Shown here: positions 1 to 8,600 of the stretch, piece after piece
How the letters are laid out: every line of letters begins with the position of its first letter
Position numbering within the stretch: position 1 is the first letter of the stretch
NCBI GenBank assembly: GCA_026131555.1
Contig: JAMXJH010000001.1
Span: 411,463 to 475,462, forward strand
DNA: 64,000 nucleotides
Reading direction: 5' to 3'
Source: Aerococcaceae bacterium NML190073
GTDB taxonomy: Bacteria; Bacillota; Bacilli; Lactobacillales; Aerococcaceae
The notes under the pieces: model-generated
What the model saw: the letters and a program-made list of their open reading frames with translations, nothing else
Told to the model about the DNA's origin: nothing
Database searches by the model: none
Position numbers and translations under genes: made by a program

Positions 1-15
1 CTAGGAGAAAATATT

Positions 16-354
16 TTGAAAAAAGATAGTATCTGCCAAGTGAATGTTATAAATCAACAAAATGTTACAACCGCAACGAACTACCTTGAAAAGGAAAAAG
101 TCCAAAAATCACTTCGCATTTTATCAAAGTTTACCGATAATAAACAGATAAATATCATCTTTTATCTCCTTGCTGTTGAAGAACTATGTGTCTGCGATAT
201 AGCCTGTTTACTAAATCTCAGTATGGCATCTGCCTCCCACCATCTTCGTAAACTAGCCAATCAAAACATCTTGGACACTAGAAGAGAGGGGAAAATTATA
301 TATTATTTTATAAAAGATGAGGAGATCAGAGATTTTTTTAATCAACTAGGATAA
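16..354 (+). CDS. cadC: ArsR/SmtB-family metal-sensing repressor, CadC type
   Basis: Winged-helix repressor of 112 residues. It is expected to bind an operator as a dimer and release it when Cd(II), Pb(II) or Zn(II) binds. The family signature ELCVCD is at residues 56-61, giving thiolates Cys58 and Cys60, with a third candidate ligand at Cys7. This is the CadC arrangement, although the second N-terminal Cys of classical CadC is not evident. The recognition helix lies in the SMASASHHLRKL stretch. The TTG start at 16 follows an AGGAG at 3-7. The efflux pump normally paired with cadC is not downstream, so it may lie left of the window. Family assignment is firm; metal specificity is inferred. 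Confidence 0.85.
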   Translation: MKKDSICQVNVINQQNVTTATNYLEKEKVQKSLRILSKFTDNKQINIIFYLLAVEELCVCDIACLLNLSMASASHHLRKLANQNILDTRREGKIIYYFIKDEEIRDFFNQLG

Positions 355-397
355 CAACTATTTTTTCTACTTTTCCATGTTTATAGGGGGCTTATCT

Positions 398-797
398 ATG
401 AAATTTTTTGATGAAAATTACTCACAAGAAATACCTACTCGTATCAAATGTTTAAGAAAAAAGTATAATTTAAAGCAAAGTGACCTAGGTAATGCAGGTC
501 AAGTTAGCCAAGTTGAAAAGGGAAATCGACAAGTTAACGCTTTAATATTTATTTATTTGAATGCTCAAACCGACTCGGACTATAAAGAAATTATTTTTGG
601 AGATATTGCCAAGTTTGTTGAAAATATGTTTTACCACTGCTTCAGCTCTATTTTATTTAGAGATTTGGAAACTGTAGATAAAAGAATGTATTCTTTTTCG
701 GACGATGACAATGGATACTTACGCAGAATTAGCTCCTCAAAGAAAGCTAGAAGCGGTTGATATTTATTTAGATAAGCTTGCTGAATTAACTCAATAA
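398..797 (+). pseudogene. Frameshifted XRE-type helix-turn-helix protein remnant
   Basis: The first part (398-760) begins at an ATG preceded by AGGGGG at 385-390. It encodes a HTH-like segment (RIKCLRKKYNLKQSDLG, then SQVEKGNR) and an all-alpha region. That frame ends in an unconvincing Ser/Lys-rich tail. A different frame from 711 to the TAA at 797 reads MDTYAELAPQRKLEAVD and onward, a plausible helical C-terminus. The best explanation is one gene that suffered a frameshift, probably with a deletion, near 690-711. It lies between a metal sensor and a resolvase in accessory DNA. No function can be assigned beyond a former DNA-binding regulator. Confidence 0.5.
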
Positions 798-1045
798 CTA
801 CTCTACCTTTCACTCTACCCTTTTTAGCGTGAAAGTCCCTAAACGTTGATATATAAACGTTTCTAACAGCTAAAATAGATAATACTTAACCTTTAAGTGA
901 GATAACGTTGATTAATTGCATGACAAACACGCCAATTAGTTTGTGAAACGAACTGAAATAACTCCGATATAACGGTTCTTTTTCTCAGCAAACATCTTCT
1001 TATTTTTTATTTTTTTACGAACGCAATCATACAAGAATAAATGCA

Positions 1046-1636
1046 TCAACGTTGCACATTATACTTCATGCGATATCGTTGAAACGTTCTGCGATTAATA
1101 CCTGTTATCGTTTCAACTTCTTTCTCAGTCATCCCTTCTTGATATAATTGAAACGCATGTTGTAAGCGTGGGTCATGTTCTTGGTATTTCGGTTTGCCAC
1201 CTTTATATTTGCCTTTTTGTTTTGCTAAAGCGATACCTTGTGCTTGTCTTTCTCGGATTCTTTTCCGCTCACTCTCCGATTGGTATTTATATAATTCCAA
1301 CATGAAGGCATTGATTAATCGACGTAAATTATCATCTTCAATGCCTTTCAAAGAGGGGAGATTTAATACCTCGATCGTCGCACCCTTTTGTTGAATCTCT
1401 TGGAGTATATCCGTTAAATCTTGTTGACTACGTCCTAATCGATCTAACTCACTCACTACCACGATATCCCCTTCACGTATGAACGACAACAACGCTTCTA
1501 GTCCTGGTCTTGAACGAGAGCTGCCACTTTCTTTATCTGAAAAAATCTTGAATGTCCCTTCTGATTCCAATAACTCAATTTGTCTGCCTAAATTCTGTTG
1601 TTTGGTACTCACACGTGCATAGCCTATCTTACTCAT
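1046..1636 (-). CDS. Serine recombinase (resolvase/invertase family)
   Basis: Complete small serine recombinase of 196 residues. The N-terminal catalytic domain starts GYARVSTKQQN, placing the nucleophile Ser at residue 10, with the family motif SELDRLGRS near residues 62-70. A long E helix follows, and a C-terminal HTH (MTEKEVETITGINRRTFQRY) reads DNA. The start is supported by AGGAGG upstream on the minus strand. Enzymes of this kind resolve cointegrates or plasmid dimers, or invert DNA. No transposase accompanies it, so it is probably a remnant of a plasmid or transposon. An inverted repeat about 90 bp upstream of its start is a candidate recombination site. Confidence 0.9.
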   Translation of the reverse strand: MSKIGYARVSTKQQNLGRQIELLESEGTFKIFSDKESGSSRSRPGLEALLSFIREGDIVVVSELDRLGRSQQDLTDILQEIQQKGATIEVLNLPSLKGIEDDNLRRLINAFMLELYKYQSESERKRIRERQAQGIALAKQKGKYKGGKPKYQEHDPRLQHAFQLYQEGMTEKEVETITGINRRTFQRYRMKYNVQR

Positions 1637-1723
1637 CTGTTGTTCCTCCTAAATTGGTACGATTCCCCTTTTATTATATCAATCGCTGTAAAATTGTGTA
1701 TGTCATCAAAAACGACTTAAATA

Positions 1724-1800
1724 AAGCCGATTTCAAGCGTTTTAATCCGTTTTTCGACACTTTTTATATGATTAATGATTAAAGTTGTTGAAATCGGCTT
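1724..1800. repeat. 13-bp perfect inverted repeat upstream of the resolvase
   Basis: AAGCCGATTTCAA at 1724-1736 is repeated in inverse orientation at 1788-1800, with 51 bp between the arms. Its position in the noncoding region upstream of the resolvase suits a res-type recombination site or the resolvase promoter-operator. The role is inferred. Confidence 0.5.
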
Positions 1801-1875
1801 ATTTTGGCGATTTTAGGAGAAGCCTGTTAATCCATTGCAGACTATTCTATAATAACTTCAAAGGAGTGATGTACA

Positions 1876-2049
1876 ATGGTAAATGAAAACAAACATGAAC
1901 AGCAACACGCTAATACAACTCAATCATTAGTTGAACATGAACAAATAATTCTTGAAGAATTACACTCAAATATTAAGCAAAGTTTTGACGACTTAGAGAA
2001 TGGAGAAGTTTACTCGATGAATGAAGTCAAACGTTATCTCGAAATTTAA
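1876..2049 (+). CDS. Small 57-residue protein, orphan antitoxin-like
   Basis: A small ORF with a good AAGGAG at 1861-1866 and an ATG at 1876. The product is hydrophilic and acidic. Its C-terminal half, SFDDLENGEVYSMNEVKRYL, resembles the C-terminal tails of RelB/ParD-like antitoxins. No toxin overlaps it: the nearest RelE-type gene is on the other strand and has its own partner. It could be a stranded antitoxin. The resemblance is short and the assignment weak. Confidence 0.5.
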   Translation: MVNENKHEQQHANTTQSLVEHEQIILEELHSNIKQSFDDLENGEVYSMNEVKRYLEI

Positions 2050-2118
2050 CACGATACCCTACATAATGAATTGATATGACTTACAACAAACCTAAGTCAA
2101 AAATGATACATAAACAAA

Positions 2119-2149
2119 ACACCCCTCAGGATTTTTCCCGAGAAGGTGT
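2119..2149 (-). terminator. Intrinsic terminator-like hairpin after the toxin gene
   Basis: ACACC at the left and GGTGT at the right bracket an imperfect GC-rich stem. Read on the minus strand it is followed by TTTTG, just beyond the toxin stop codon. Confidence 0.5.
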
Positions 2150-2186
2150 CTTTACAGAAAATCAAAACACAATTCGTTTACTAATG

Positions 2187-2471
2187 CTACACATTAAACC
2201 TTTTATAAATATCTCCTCTTGACCCTATCTCGAAAACATAGACCAATAATTCATTATCTACCACACGAAAAATAGCACGATAATCGCCGATGCTTAACCT
2301 GAAGATATCATCAAAATTTTTAGAATGGAATTTCTTCACATCGTAAGACCTAATCGTTTCTTTATCGTGAGCTATCTCTTCAAATGCTTTGAAAAATCGA
2401 ATACCGATTGTTTTATTTTTCTTCAAGAACTTTTCAGCAGACTTGGAATACTTAACCTTGTAGGAGATTAT
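2187..2471 (-). pseudogene. RelE/ParE-family toxin lacking a standard start codon
   Basis: The C-terminal two thirds is a typical RelE-family toxin: the core DDIFRLSIGDYRAIFRVVDN is followed by LLVYVFEIGSRGDIYKRF. In-frame upstream codons add the expected first strand and helix (KVKYSKSAEKFLKK). No ATG, GTG or TTG precedes them before a TAG at 2472-2474; only ATA (2469-2471) and ATC (2466-2468) are available. The first usable TTG (2424-2426) would remove about 14 residues. The coding region overlaps the antitoxin stop, as in intact modules. The gene is probably decayed, or initiates at a non-standard codon. Confidence 0.65.
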
Positions 2472-2726
2472 CTAGCGTCATTTCCTTTCCGCCTAAATCC
2501 TCAAAATCAATATTAAGCGCTTCGATTTCCTCTTGTTCTGATTGATCCATATAGCCGCAATTGTCATTTAGATACACTAACAGGCTTCATTTTTCATTTT
2601 GACTGATGGCTTTTAAAGCAGTATCTCTTAGAAATTCAGAAAATGATACCCCACTTTTTTTAGCGTAATCGTTGATTGTTTCATAAACAGTAACAGGTAA
2701 AGTTATATTTTTTTAATTGTAGCCAT
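2452..2726 (-). pseudogene. Ribbon-helix-helix antitoxin, broken by frameshift and nonsense mutation
   Basis: It begins MATIKK at 2726, after a good AAGGAG. A frameshift in the A-run right after codon 6-7 is needed to continue into ITLPVTVYETINDYAKKSG and SFSEFLRDTALKA, a classical RHH antitoxin segment. An in-frame TGA (2587-2589, minus strand) then interrupts a tail ending EMTLDNLLQG, which overlaps the toxin. One base change each would restore a 91-residue protein. Both partners being damaged indicates a dead toxin-antitoxin locus. Confidence 0.7.
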
Positions 2727-2806
2727 GATAGCATCTCCTTATAATACTTATAATACACATCATGCACATTTAATCAAATGCTATCTTCCGTTGAACCATA
2801 ATAAAA

Positions 2807-2850
2807 AACAAATCTCCTAGGAAAAACATCCTAGAAGATTTGTTTTTAGC
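2807..2850 (-). terminator. Strong intrinsic terminator of the 2859-4471 cluster
   Basis: A 15-bp stem with one mismatch (2807-2821 with 2830-2844) and an 8-base loop. Read on the minus strand it is followed by a T run, immediately after the stop of the 192-residue membrane protein. Confidence 0.8.
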
Positions 2851-2858
2851 ATATAGTA

Positions 2859-3437
2859 TCAAAACATCCAAAAGCGATGCTTGTACGCTTTAATTTTAAC
2901 ATTGGGATTGTGTTGCTTGACGGTATCTAACCATTCGTGAACAGTAACATTTTCTTGCAAAGCTTCCAGACAAAATACTGCCTTGCTATGAAGAAATTTA
3001 GAATGGGGAATCGGAGATATAATATAAATTAAATTATATTTAACAATGATTGTCTGTATCTGTTCGTATGAACAATAACAATACGAAGTAGAAAATATCC
3101 AATTAATTGCCCCTATATTGATAATATCAGGAGACAATGTATCTTTGTCTTCCTCTGCACAAAAATAAATAGTAGTTAAAAATTTATTAAGCAAAGGAAC
3201 AGGTAGAAAACTCAACAAGACGAAAATAACTTTACCAATCAAATACATAAAAATGGTAAGAGAACAGATAAAAAGAACTAATATAATAGCATCAGCCTTT
3301 ATACCTAAAAGAGTATACCATCCCCCTACGAGCAGAATAAATACCAGCATAGCGATATCCACTCTCCCAAAGCAAGTTCCCCAGTTCCAAAGCAAACGTC
3401 TTAAGACTTTAATATTATCATTGTTAACCATAATCAT
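2859..3437 (-). CDS. Unrecognised two-helix membrane protein
   Basis: A 192-residue protein I do not recognise. Two strongly hydrophobic segments (about residues 29-44 and 49-80) are followed by a hydrophilic domain of about 110 residues with Cys pairs (SYCYCSYEQ) and a basic C-terminus ending KHRFWMF. AAAGGAG lies about 10 bases before the ATG. It is 15 bp downstream of the next gene on the same strand and shares its terminator, so the two are probably co-transcribed. The layout resembles small bacterial membrane-tethered proteins with a cytosolic domain. Confidence 0.6.
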   Translation of the reverse strand: MIMVNNDNIKVLRRLLWNWGTCFGRVDIAMLVFILLVGGWYTLLGIKADAIILVLFICSLTIFMYLIGKVIFVLLSFLPVPLLNKFLTTIYFCAEEDKDTLSPDIINIGAINWIFSTSYCYCSYEQIQTIIVKYNLIYIISPIPHSKFLHSKAVFCLEALQENVTVHEWLDTVKQHNPNVKIKAYKHRFWMF

Positions 3438-3452
3438 AACAATAAAACTCCT

Positions 3453-4142
3453 TTATGCTAGTTGTAAGAGATATGTGACGACTGCAATTATTGTGGCTTC
3501 AATTCCTTTATAGGCAGCCCATGCAATTAGTGCAGCAGTGCCAAAAAACAATATACCCGCCACGAAAACAAGAGCACTATTTACAGCTACCTCTCCAAAT
3601 CGTCTATACAGATCTCGCCATTTTTCCTTTTCTGACTCTTCTATTTCCACTTTTCTGCCCGGAACGGGAACGGGTATAGGTACCGGTTTTGGTTCTAAAA
3701 TTGGTCCTATACTAGTCATTTCAATTTCAGTAATTAAATCAAAAGAAATTGTTGATTTATCCGATAATTGAACCCCTTTAAAAGAGTGGATATATCTCAG
3801 TCTTAACAAAAGATTAATATAATCAATTTCAAATTCCATCTTTGTATCTAATGGGGTCAAATTTTTTAATTTCAAACTATCCATGATTTTAGATACAGAC
3901 AAACTCCCTTTAATATACGGACCTTGAACGGGTAATTCATCTAACAAATCGTCAATCCTTGTTCGAATTTCTTCTTCGTAAGCAGTACCAAAATCTGTTT
4001 GAGTAGAGCGATATATTCCTCTTAACAACGTCTCTCCGACCCCTACTTCATACGATGCAAACACACCATTTCTAGCACGAACTCCAGGGGCAATAATTTG
4101 GTAATTCCCCCATTCTTCGAAATCCATAGAAATCTTAGGCAT
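3453..4142 (-). CDS. Unrecognised protein with Pro/Val linker and C-terminal membrane anchor
   Basis: A 229-residue protein without a recognised family. Residues 1-145 look soluble and beta-rich. A PKPVPIPVPVPGRK spacer (about 150-163) leads into a charged helix and a C-terminal hydrophobic hairpin of roughly 45 residues. This suggests a cytosolic or surface domain held to the membrane through a rigid proline spacer. No signal peptide is seen and the Shine-Dalgarno is weak. It is followed at 15 bp by another membrane protein and preceded by a small acidic gene on the same strand. Confidence 0.6.
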   Translation of the reverse strand: MPKISMDFEEWGNYQIIAPGVRARNGVFASYEVGVGETLLRGIYRSTQTDFGTAYEEEIRTRIDDLLDELPVQGPYIKGSLSVSKIMDSLKLKNLTPLDTKMEFEIDYINLLLRLRYIHSFKGVQLSDKSTISFDLITEIEMTSIGPILEPKPVPIPVPVPGRKVEIEESEKEKWRDLYRRFGEVAVNSALVFVAGILFFGTAALIAWAAYKGIEATIIAVVTYLLQLA

Positions 4143-4231
4143 TTCGATATTATAAAGCGTAAATTCTCAATCGAACTTTTTGAGGTTGAGAGAGTAAAAT
4201 TTTCTTGCTTTTTGTTTATAGATAATCTCTC

Positions 4232-4471
4232 TCATCGTACAATACCTAATTCTGAATATAGTTTAGATGCTGAAACGCTCGGTTCGTTATCGTCCTCAAT
4301 TTCATCAATCATTTGTTGGTAAAATTCATCTACGATAACCTCTCCATTCTCATCTAATTTATCTTCAGTAAATTTTGAAGATTGAAAGTTATATATCAAT
4401 TGAACGATTAGCTGAGCTTGTTCTTCTGAAAGTGTGCTAATAAGTTCTTTTAAATGTTCGCTTGCGTTCAT
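4232..4471 (-). CDS. Small acidic protein at the head of the membrane-protein cluster
   Basis: A 79-residue acidic protein (MNASEHLKELISTLSEEQ and onward) that I do not recognise. The ATG at 4471 is preferred over upstream ATGs at 4507 and 4480 because AAAGGA sits about 8 bases ahead of it. The N-terminal half predicts amphipathic helices; the C-terminal half (about residues 45-65) is rich in Asp and Glu. It is the first gene of a three-gene minus-strand cluster ending at the terminator near 2810, which suggests a partner or regulator of the two membrane proteins. Confidence 0.6.
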   Translation of the reverse strand: MNASEHLKELISTLSEEQAQLIVQLIYNFQSSKFTEDKLDENGEVIVDEFYQQMIDEIEDDNEPSVSASKLYSELGIVR

Positions 4472-4537
4472 TAATATCATTCCTTTCTTATTCTGTACGT
4501 CTATCATATCACGTCTCAGCCAAAACTTTAATAAAAG

Positions 4538-4565
4538 AGAGCTACCTTAAAAGTAGCTCTTTATT
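4538..4565. terminator. Intrinsic terminator hairpin
   Basis: AGAGCTAC (4538-4545) pairs with GTAGCTCT (4553-4560) around a 7-base loop. T-rich flanks lie on both sides, so it could act in either direction between 4728-4910 and the 4232 gene. Confidence 0.7.
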
Positions 4566-4727
4566 AAAAAGTTTGTTGCACAACCTTGTTGTCTACCTAT
4601 AAACACTTGATATGATTCGTATTCCAATCACGACAACAGGGTATACTCTGTTTTTTATTTTTATCAATAGACTTATTTTTACTAAATAAACCTAAATTTA
4701 AAATAACTAAACCAATAATCCAACCAC

Positions 4728-4910
4728 CTAACACAACAATTGTTCTTCCTCTGGTAAATTATCGTAAAATCTATTATAAATCTCATCAAATAAAGCTTCT
4801 AGATCCTTTACTCTTTCCTCGTTACCATACACTGTAGAAAATATAATCTTATTCTTCAATCCCAGATATTCTTCTGATAAGTCCAAATAATTATCATCCA
4901 TTTCAAACAA
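4728..4910 (-). CDS. Possible 60-residue acidic protein
   Basis: An open frame of 60 codons, strongly acidic (EEYLGLKNK, LEALFDEIYNRFYDNLPEEEQ), with good helical periodicity. No clear Shine-Dalgarno precedes the ATG, and the family is not recognised. A terminator-like hairpin lies about 170 bp downstream. It may be a real small gene or the end of a decayed one in this accessory segment. Confidence 0.3.
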   Translation of the reverse strand: MFEMDDNYLDLSEEYLGLKNKIIFSTVYGNEERVKDLEALFDEIYNRFYDNLPEEEQLLC

Positions 4911-5093
4911 CTAAAATAAACTTACTTCATAAGAAAATAGAAAAACACTTGCTAAAGTATTACACAAAGTGTCTACTAGAGGGAAGACGCATGGAGCCAC
5001 TATCACATACTCATGAGTTGGAAGTTTTCCTTCGAATTAAGCATACTATAAATACGCCCATGAGTTATACACTTTTGTTAAGTAAGACAACTT

Positions 5094-6551
5094 CTAAGAA
5101 CTAGCTACTGCCCAAACCGATACGCTCATTGCTTCGACCGGGAATTCTCCCCAGCCTTCTTCATCAATGTGAACCGTTGTTTCATTATTTGCCAAGTAAT
5201 CTTTGAAGATTTTACCTGCGTTCAATGCGCCAACATTCATGCGCTTCACATTCGCCTCACCATTACTGATGACAACTGCCAGACCATTCGGAAACTCCTC
5301 GGTTCCCAATCTTGTCCAGCCGATACAATTCGCTTCATCTAAGTAATCAATCTGTTCTCCGTAAGCGTGATTTTTACGCAAAAAGAGCAACTTATCCAAC
5401 TCCGTTTGAAAACTCATTTGTGCGTATTCGCCCTCAATTCCGTAATAATCGCCATAGAAGACGCATGGCAATCCTTGTTCGCGTAACAGAATAATCGCAT
5501 AGGCAAGCGGCTTAAACCATTCTTCAACCGTAGATTCCAGAGCTTGACCACGTTGCGTGTCATGATTATCCACGAATGTTACCGCAAATTGCGGGTTCCC
5601 CTGCATCAAAGTCCCTTCAAAAATTTGCGTCAAATCATATGTCTCTCGCTCACAACTTGCATTAAATAAATTCATATGCAACCCAACGTCCACCAAATCA
5701 AACTTGAAGTTCGTGGCTGATAAGTAATCGAGTTTCGCTTCGTAATCCGCTTTCCAATATTCACCGAACACATAGAACGATTCGCCTCTCTCCGCCAAGA
5801 CAGCTTCAATAAATTGACGCATGAAATCTTGATCAATGTGCTTAATCGCATCTAAACGGAATCCGGAAACACCAGTTGTGTTGATAAACCACTTCGCCCA
5901 CTCATGAATATGCTCAACGACTTCCGGATGACTAAAGTCAATATCCGCATACATTAAGTAATCGTAATTACCATTCTCGTTATCAACCACTTCATCATGT
6001 GCCCAACCTTTGAAATCACCGGTAATCATAAAGATACCATTGCGATTGTTCAGCGCATCATAATCAATCCCGGAGAAATGATACCAATGCCATTTGAAGT
6101 CACTATATACATTGTTGCGTCCCGGGAAGTCGAAACCAACCCAACCTTCAATTTCTTCCGGTTCGCTAATCACTTTTTGGCGATCGAGCGGGTCTACTTC
6201 TAGAACCGTCACACGTTCCTTATGATCAGCGGCAGCTTTATGGTTCAGCACAATATCAGCAATGCTGTCGATGCCTACTTCTTTCAAGTGGCGAATCGCT
6301 TCGATGTATTCATCTTTAGTGCCATATTTAGTACGTACGGTATTCTTTTGGTCGAATTCGCCAAGATCGTATAAATCATACACGCCGTAGCCTACATCAT
6401 TAGCACTTGTTGCCTTAAAAGCAGGCGGTAACCAAACTTTTGTAATCCCTATATCTTGAAGATGTTGCGCATCTGCCTTCAATCGATTCCAATGTTGACC
6501 ATCATTTGGCAAATACCACTCAAAATATTGCATTAAACAACCATTTCTCAT
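5094..6551 (-). CDS. amyA: Cytoplasmic alpha-amylase (GH13)
   Basis: A 485-residue glycoside hydrolase hydrolysing alpha-1,4-glucan and maltodextrins. There is no signal peptide, so it acts inside the cell, as E. coli AmyA-type enzymes do. GH13 regions are visible: ADIVLNHKA (about 98-106), GFRLDAIKHI with nucleophile Asp234, FGEYW with acid/base Glu264, and FVDNHD with Asp331. The N-terminus (LMQYFEWYLPNDGQHW) and the C-terminal beta domain are complete. It stands alone on the minus strand with a 690-bp upstream gap. An AAGCGTTTGA element around 6602 resembles half a cre site, so catabolite control is possible but unproven. It probably handles imported maltodextrins or glycogen. Confidence 0.93.
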   Translation of the reverse strand: MRNGCLMQYFEWYLPNDGQHWNRLKADAQHLQDIGITKVWLPPAFKATSANDVGYGVYDLYDLGEFDQKNTVRTKYGTKDEYIEAIRHLKEVGIDSIADIVLNHKAAADHKERVTVLEVDPLDRQKVISEPEEIEGWVGFDFPGRNNVYSDFKWHWYHFSGIDYDALNNRNGIFMITGDFKGWAHDEVVDNENGNYDYLMYADIDFSHPEVVEHIHEWAKWFINTTGVSGFRLDAIKHIDQDFMRQFIEAVLAERGESFYVFGEYWKADYEAKLDYLSATNFKFDLVDVGLHMNLFNASCERETYDLTQIFEGTLMQGNPQFAVTFVDNHDTQRGQALESTVEEWFKPLAYAIILLREQGLPCVFYGDYYGIEGEYAQMSFQTELDKLLFLRKNHAYGEQIDYLDEANCIGWTRLGTEEFPNGLAVVISNGEANVKRMNVGALNAGKIFKDYLANNETTVHIDEEGWGEFPVEAMSVSVWAVASS

Positions 6552-7203
6552 ATATATTCCCCTTTAATTTTGAATTCTGTCCTACACAATAGCAAACTTT
6601 CAAGCGTTTGACCATTATTTCACTCCATTCTGTTACCGCTCCCTCCAAAAACGCCGCCTATAACATAGAAAGTGCCGGCGTTTGCTGAATGATTTAAGGT
6701 ATTGAATAATATACAGAACGTTGAGTGACAGATCATTTTTTTCTTAAATAATATAGATGAGGCATCTCGGGTGCTATTTAATTGTTGAAATGACATGACT
6801 ATAGAGTTGGCAGAGTTATTTTATTTTTCAAATGGGTCAATCAGGTATGGAACTAGACAAATTTTATTTTTGAAATGAAGTTTCGGGAGTGATTCTAGTC
6901 ATTTTGAGATTTTAAATGGAGTTTTAGAACCTCATTCTCATCATTCCAAAAAAATAAAATACCATTTATTCCACATTTTACCTCATTTTATTTTTGAAAT
7001 GTTACTTCGTATAACTCAACGATATCATTTCATTTTTCAAATGAGTTTTTTAGCAACTCCGGCTTATCATTTCAAAAAAATTTGTCTACTTTGCAAACGA
7101 AACGTATAGGATTTGAGCATTAAATTTGAATCTCACAGAAGTCTGTTACATTCAAGAGCGTTGCGCCATGTTGAGTGATGAATGTTGTATTGCAAACGGA
7201 AAA
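6552..7203. other. Gene-free interval between glnA and the amylase
   Basis: No convincing coding frame. It contains the amylase 5' region, a hairpin (AAACGCCG at 6649-6656 with CGGCGTTT at 6676-6683), an AT-rich periodic repeat array at 6816-7090, and the glnA terminator at its right edge. Confidence 0.7.
6816..7090. repeat. AT-rich array with about 42-bp periodicity
   Basis: The motif ATTTTATTTTTGAAATG or close variants recurs starting near 6818, 6861, 6901, 6985 and 7027. Inverted versions (TCATTCCAAAAAAATAAAAT, and CATTTCAAAAAAATTTG) occur at about 6941 and 7069, in the same 40-43-bp register. The sequences between the motifs are not conserved, which argues against CRISPR. The array shares its TTTTTTGAAATGA core with the array upstream of guaB. 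Confidence 0.65.
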
Positions 7204-7232
7204 GACCGGAACAAATTCTCTTCGTTCCAGTC
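7204..7232 (-). terminator. Terminator of glnRA
   Basis: GACCGGAAC (7204-7212) pairs with GTTCCAGTC (7224-7232). On the minus strand the stem is followed by TTTTCC, just after the glnA stop. Confidence 0.75.
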
Positions 7233-7238
7233 CCATAT

Positions 7239-8585
7239 TTAATAATGTTTCAAATATTTTTCCAATTCCCACTGCGTCACTTGTTTTTGGTAAGAGAAGT
7301 ATTCGACTGTTTTCTCAGCAATAAAGTTTTGAGCAATATGGTCACCCAATGCATCCAAAATGACCGGTTCTTTCTTCATCTCTTTCAATGCTTCACGCAA
7401 TGAGCCCGGTAAGTCATTGACCCCTTCCGCTAAGCGTTCTTCTCGTGTCATCGCATAAATATTGCGGTCAATTGCTGACGGCGGATCAATTTTTTCTTCA
7501 ATGCCTTTCAATCCGGCTGCCAGTAACACCGCCAACGCCAAGTATGGATTTGCTGACGGATCGACACTGCGTACTTCAACACGTGTGGAGTTTCCTCTTG
7601 CTGCCGGAATACGAATTAAAGGTGAACGATTTTGTTCGCTCCATGCTACATAAACAGGCGCTTCGTAACCGGGAACTAAACGTTTATAAGAATTCACCAA
7701 TGGATTGCAAATAGCGGTATATGCCCGCGCATATTTTAACAGACCGCCAATAAAGAACAGTGCCTCTTGTGATAAACCATCTTCCGTTGTCGCATCATAG
7801 AAAGCATTGCCTTTCTCGTTGAATAATGACAAATTGAAGTGCATTCCTGAACCGGCGATACCGAAAACCGGTTTCGGCATAAAGGTTGCGTGTAAATTAT
7901 GACGACGTGCAACAGATTTCACAATCAACTTGAATGTTTGGATGTTATCGCAAGCCGTAATAGCATCTGAATATTTCCAGTCAATCTCGTGTTGTCCGGG
8001 AGCGACTTCATGGTGGCTTGCTTCGATTTCGAAACCTAAATCTTCCAATTCCAACACAATATCACGGCGACAATTCTCTGCCAAATCATTCGGTGCCAAA
8101 TCGAAATAACCACCATTATCATTCAGATTCATCGTCGGTTCGCCATTCGCATCCAATTTAAATAAGAAAAACTCCGGTTCCGGTCCTAAATTGAAACTGG
8201 TATAGCCCATTGCCGACATTTTTTCAAGGACGCGCTTCAAGTTTGAACGCGGATCGCCGGCAAAAGGCAAACCATCTGTCGCATGCACATCACAAATCAA
8301 GCGGGCAATATGTGCATCATCTTTGCCTTCTGCCCAATTGAAGACTAACCATGTTGAATAATCGGGAATTAGATACATATCGCTTTCTTCTATTCGTACG
8401 AAACCTTCAATCGAAGAACCGTCGAACATCATATCATTATTCAAAGCCTTTTCTAATTGTGATACCGGGATTTCAACGTTTTTGATTGTGCCGGTAATAT
8501 CTGTAAACATCAAGCGTACGTAACGTACATTGCGTTGCTTTGCATCTTGCAAAATTCTTTCCTTTGTCCACTGCGTCTGTTCCAT
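7239..8585 (-). CDS. glnA: Glutamine synthetase, type I
   Basis: Makes glutamine from glutamate, ammonia and ATP as a cytoplasmic dodecamer. At 448 residues it is the short GSI-alpha form of Firmicutes, which lacks the adenylylation loop and is instead feedback-inhibited by glutamine and linked to GlnR. Signatures include the beta-grasp N-terminus ([10 protein letters not shown]), [15 protein letters not shown] and [11 protein letters not shown]. The C-terminus is intact. It follows glnR by 15 bp in the classical glnRA operon, with a terminator right after the stop. Regulation by GlnR is expected from the operator upstream of glnR. Confidence 0.98.
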   Translation of the reverse strand: MEQTQWTKERILQDAKQRNVRYVRLMFTDITGTIKNVEIPVSQLEKALNNDMMFDGSSIEGFVRIEESDMYLIPDYSTWLVFNWAEGKDDAHIARLICDVHATDGLPFAGDPRSNLKRVLEKMSAMGYTSFNLGPEPEFFLFKLDANGEPTMNLNDNGGYFDLAPNDLAENCRRDIVLELEDLGFEIEASHHEVAPGQHEIDWKYSDAITACDNIQTFKLIVKSVARRHNLHATFMPKPVFGIAGSGMHFNLSLFNEKGNAFYDATTEDGLSQEALFFIGGLLKYARAYTAICNPLVNSYKRLVPGYEAPVYVAWSEQNRSPLIRIPAARGNSTRVEVRSVDPSANPYLALAVLLAAGLKGIEEKIDPPSAIDRNIYAMTREERLAEGVNDLPGSLREALKEMKKEPVILDALGDHIAQNFIAEKTVEYFSYQKQVTQWELEKYLKHY

Positions 8586-8600
8586 TCATTTTGCCTCCAT

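Noticed and set aside
1046..1636. Insertion sequence
   Set aside because: Only a resolvase is present; there is no transposase, no target duplication and no terminal repeats around it that I can define.
6816..7090. CRISPR or IS terminal repeats
   Set aside because: Motifs are short, AT-rich and partly inverted, without uniform repeats or a transposase frame.
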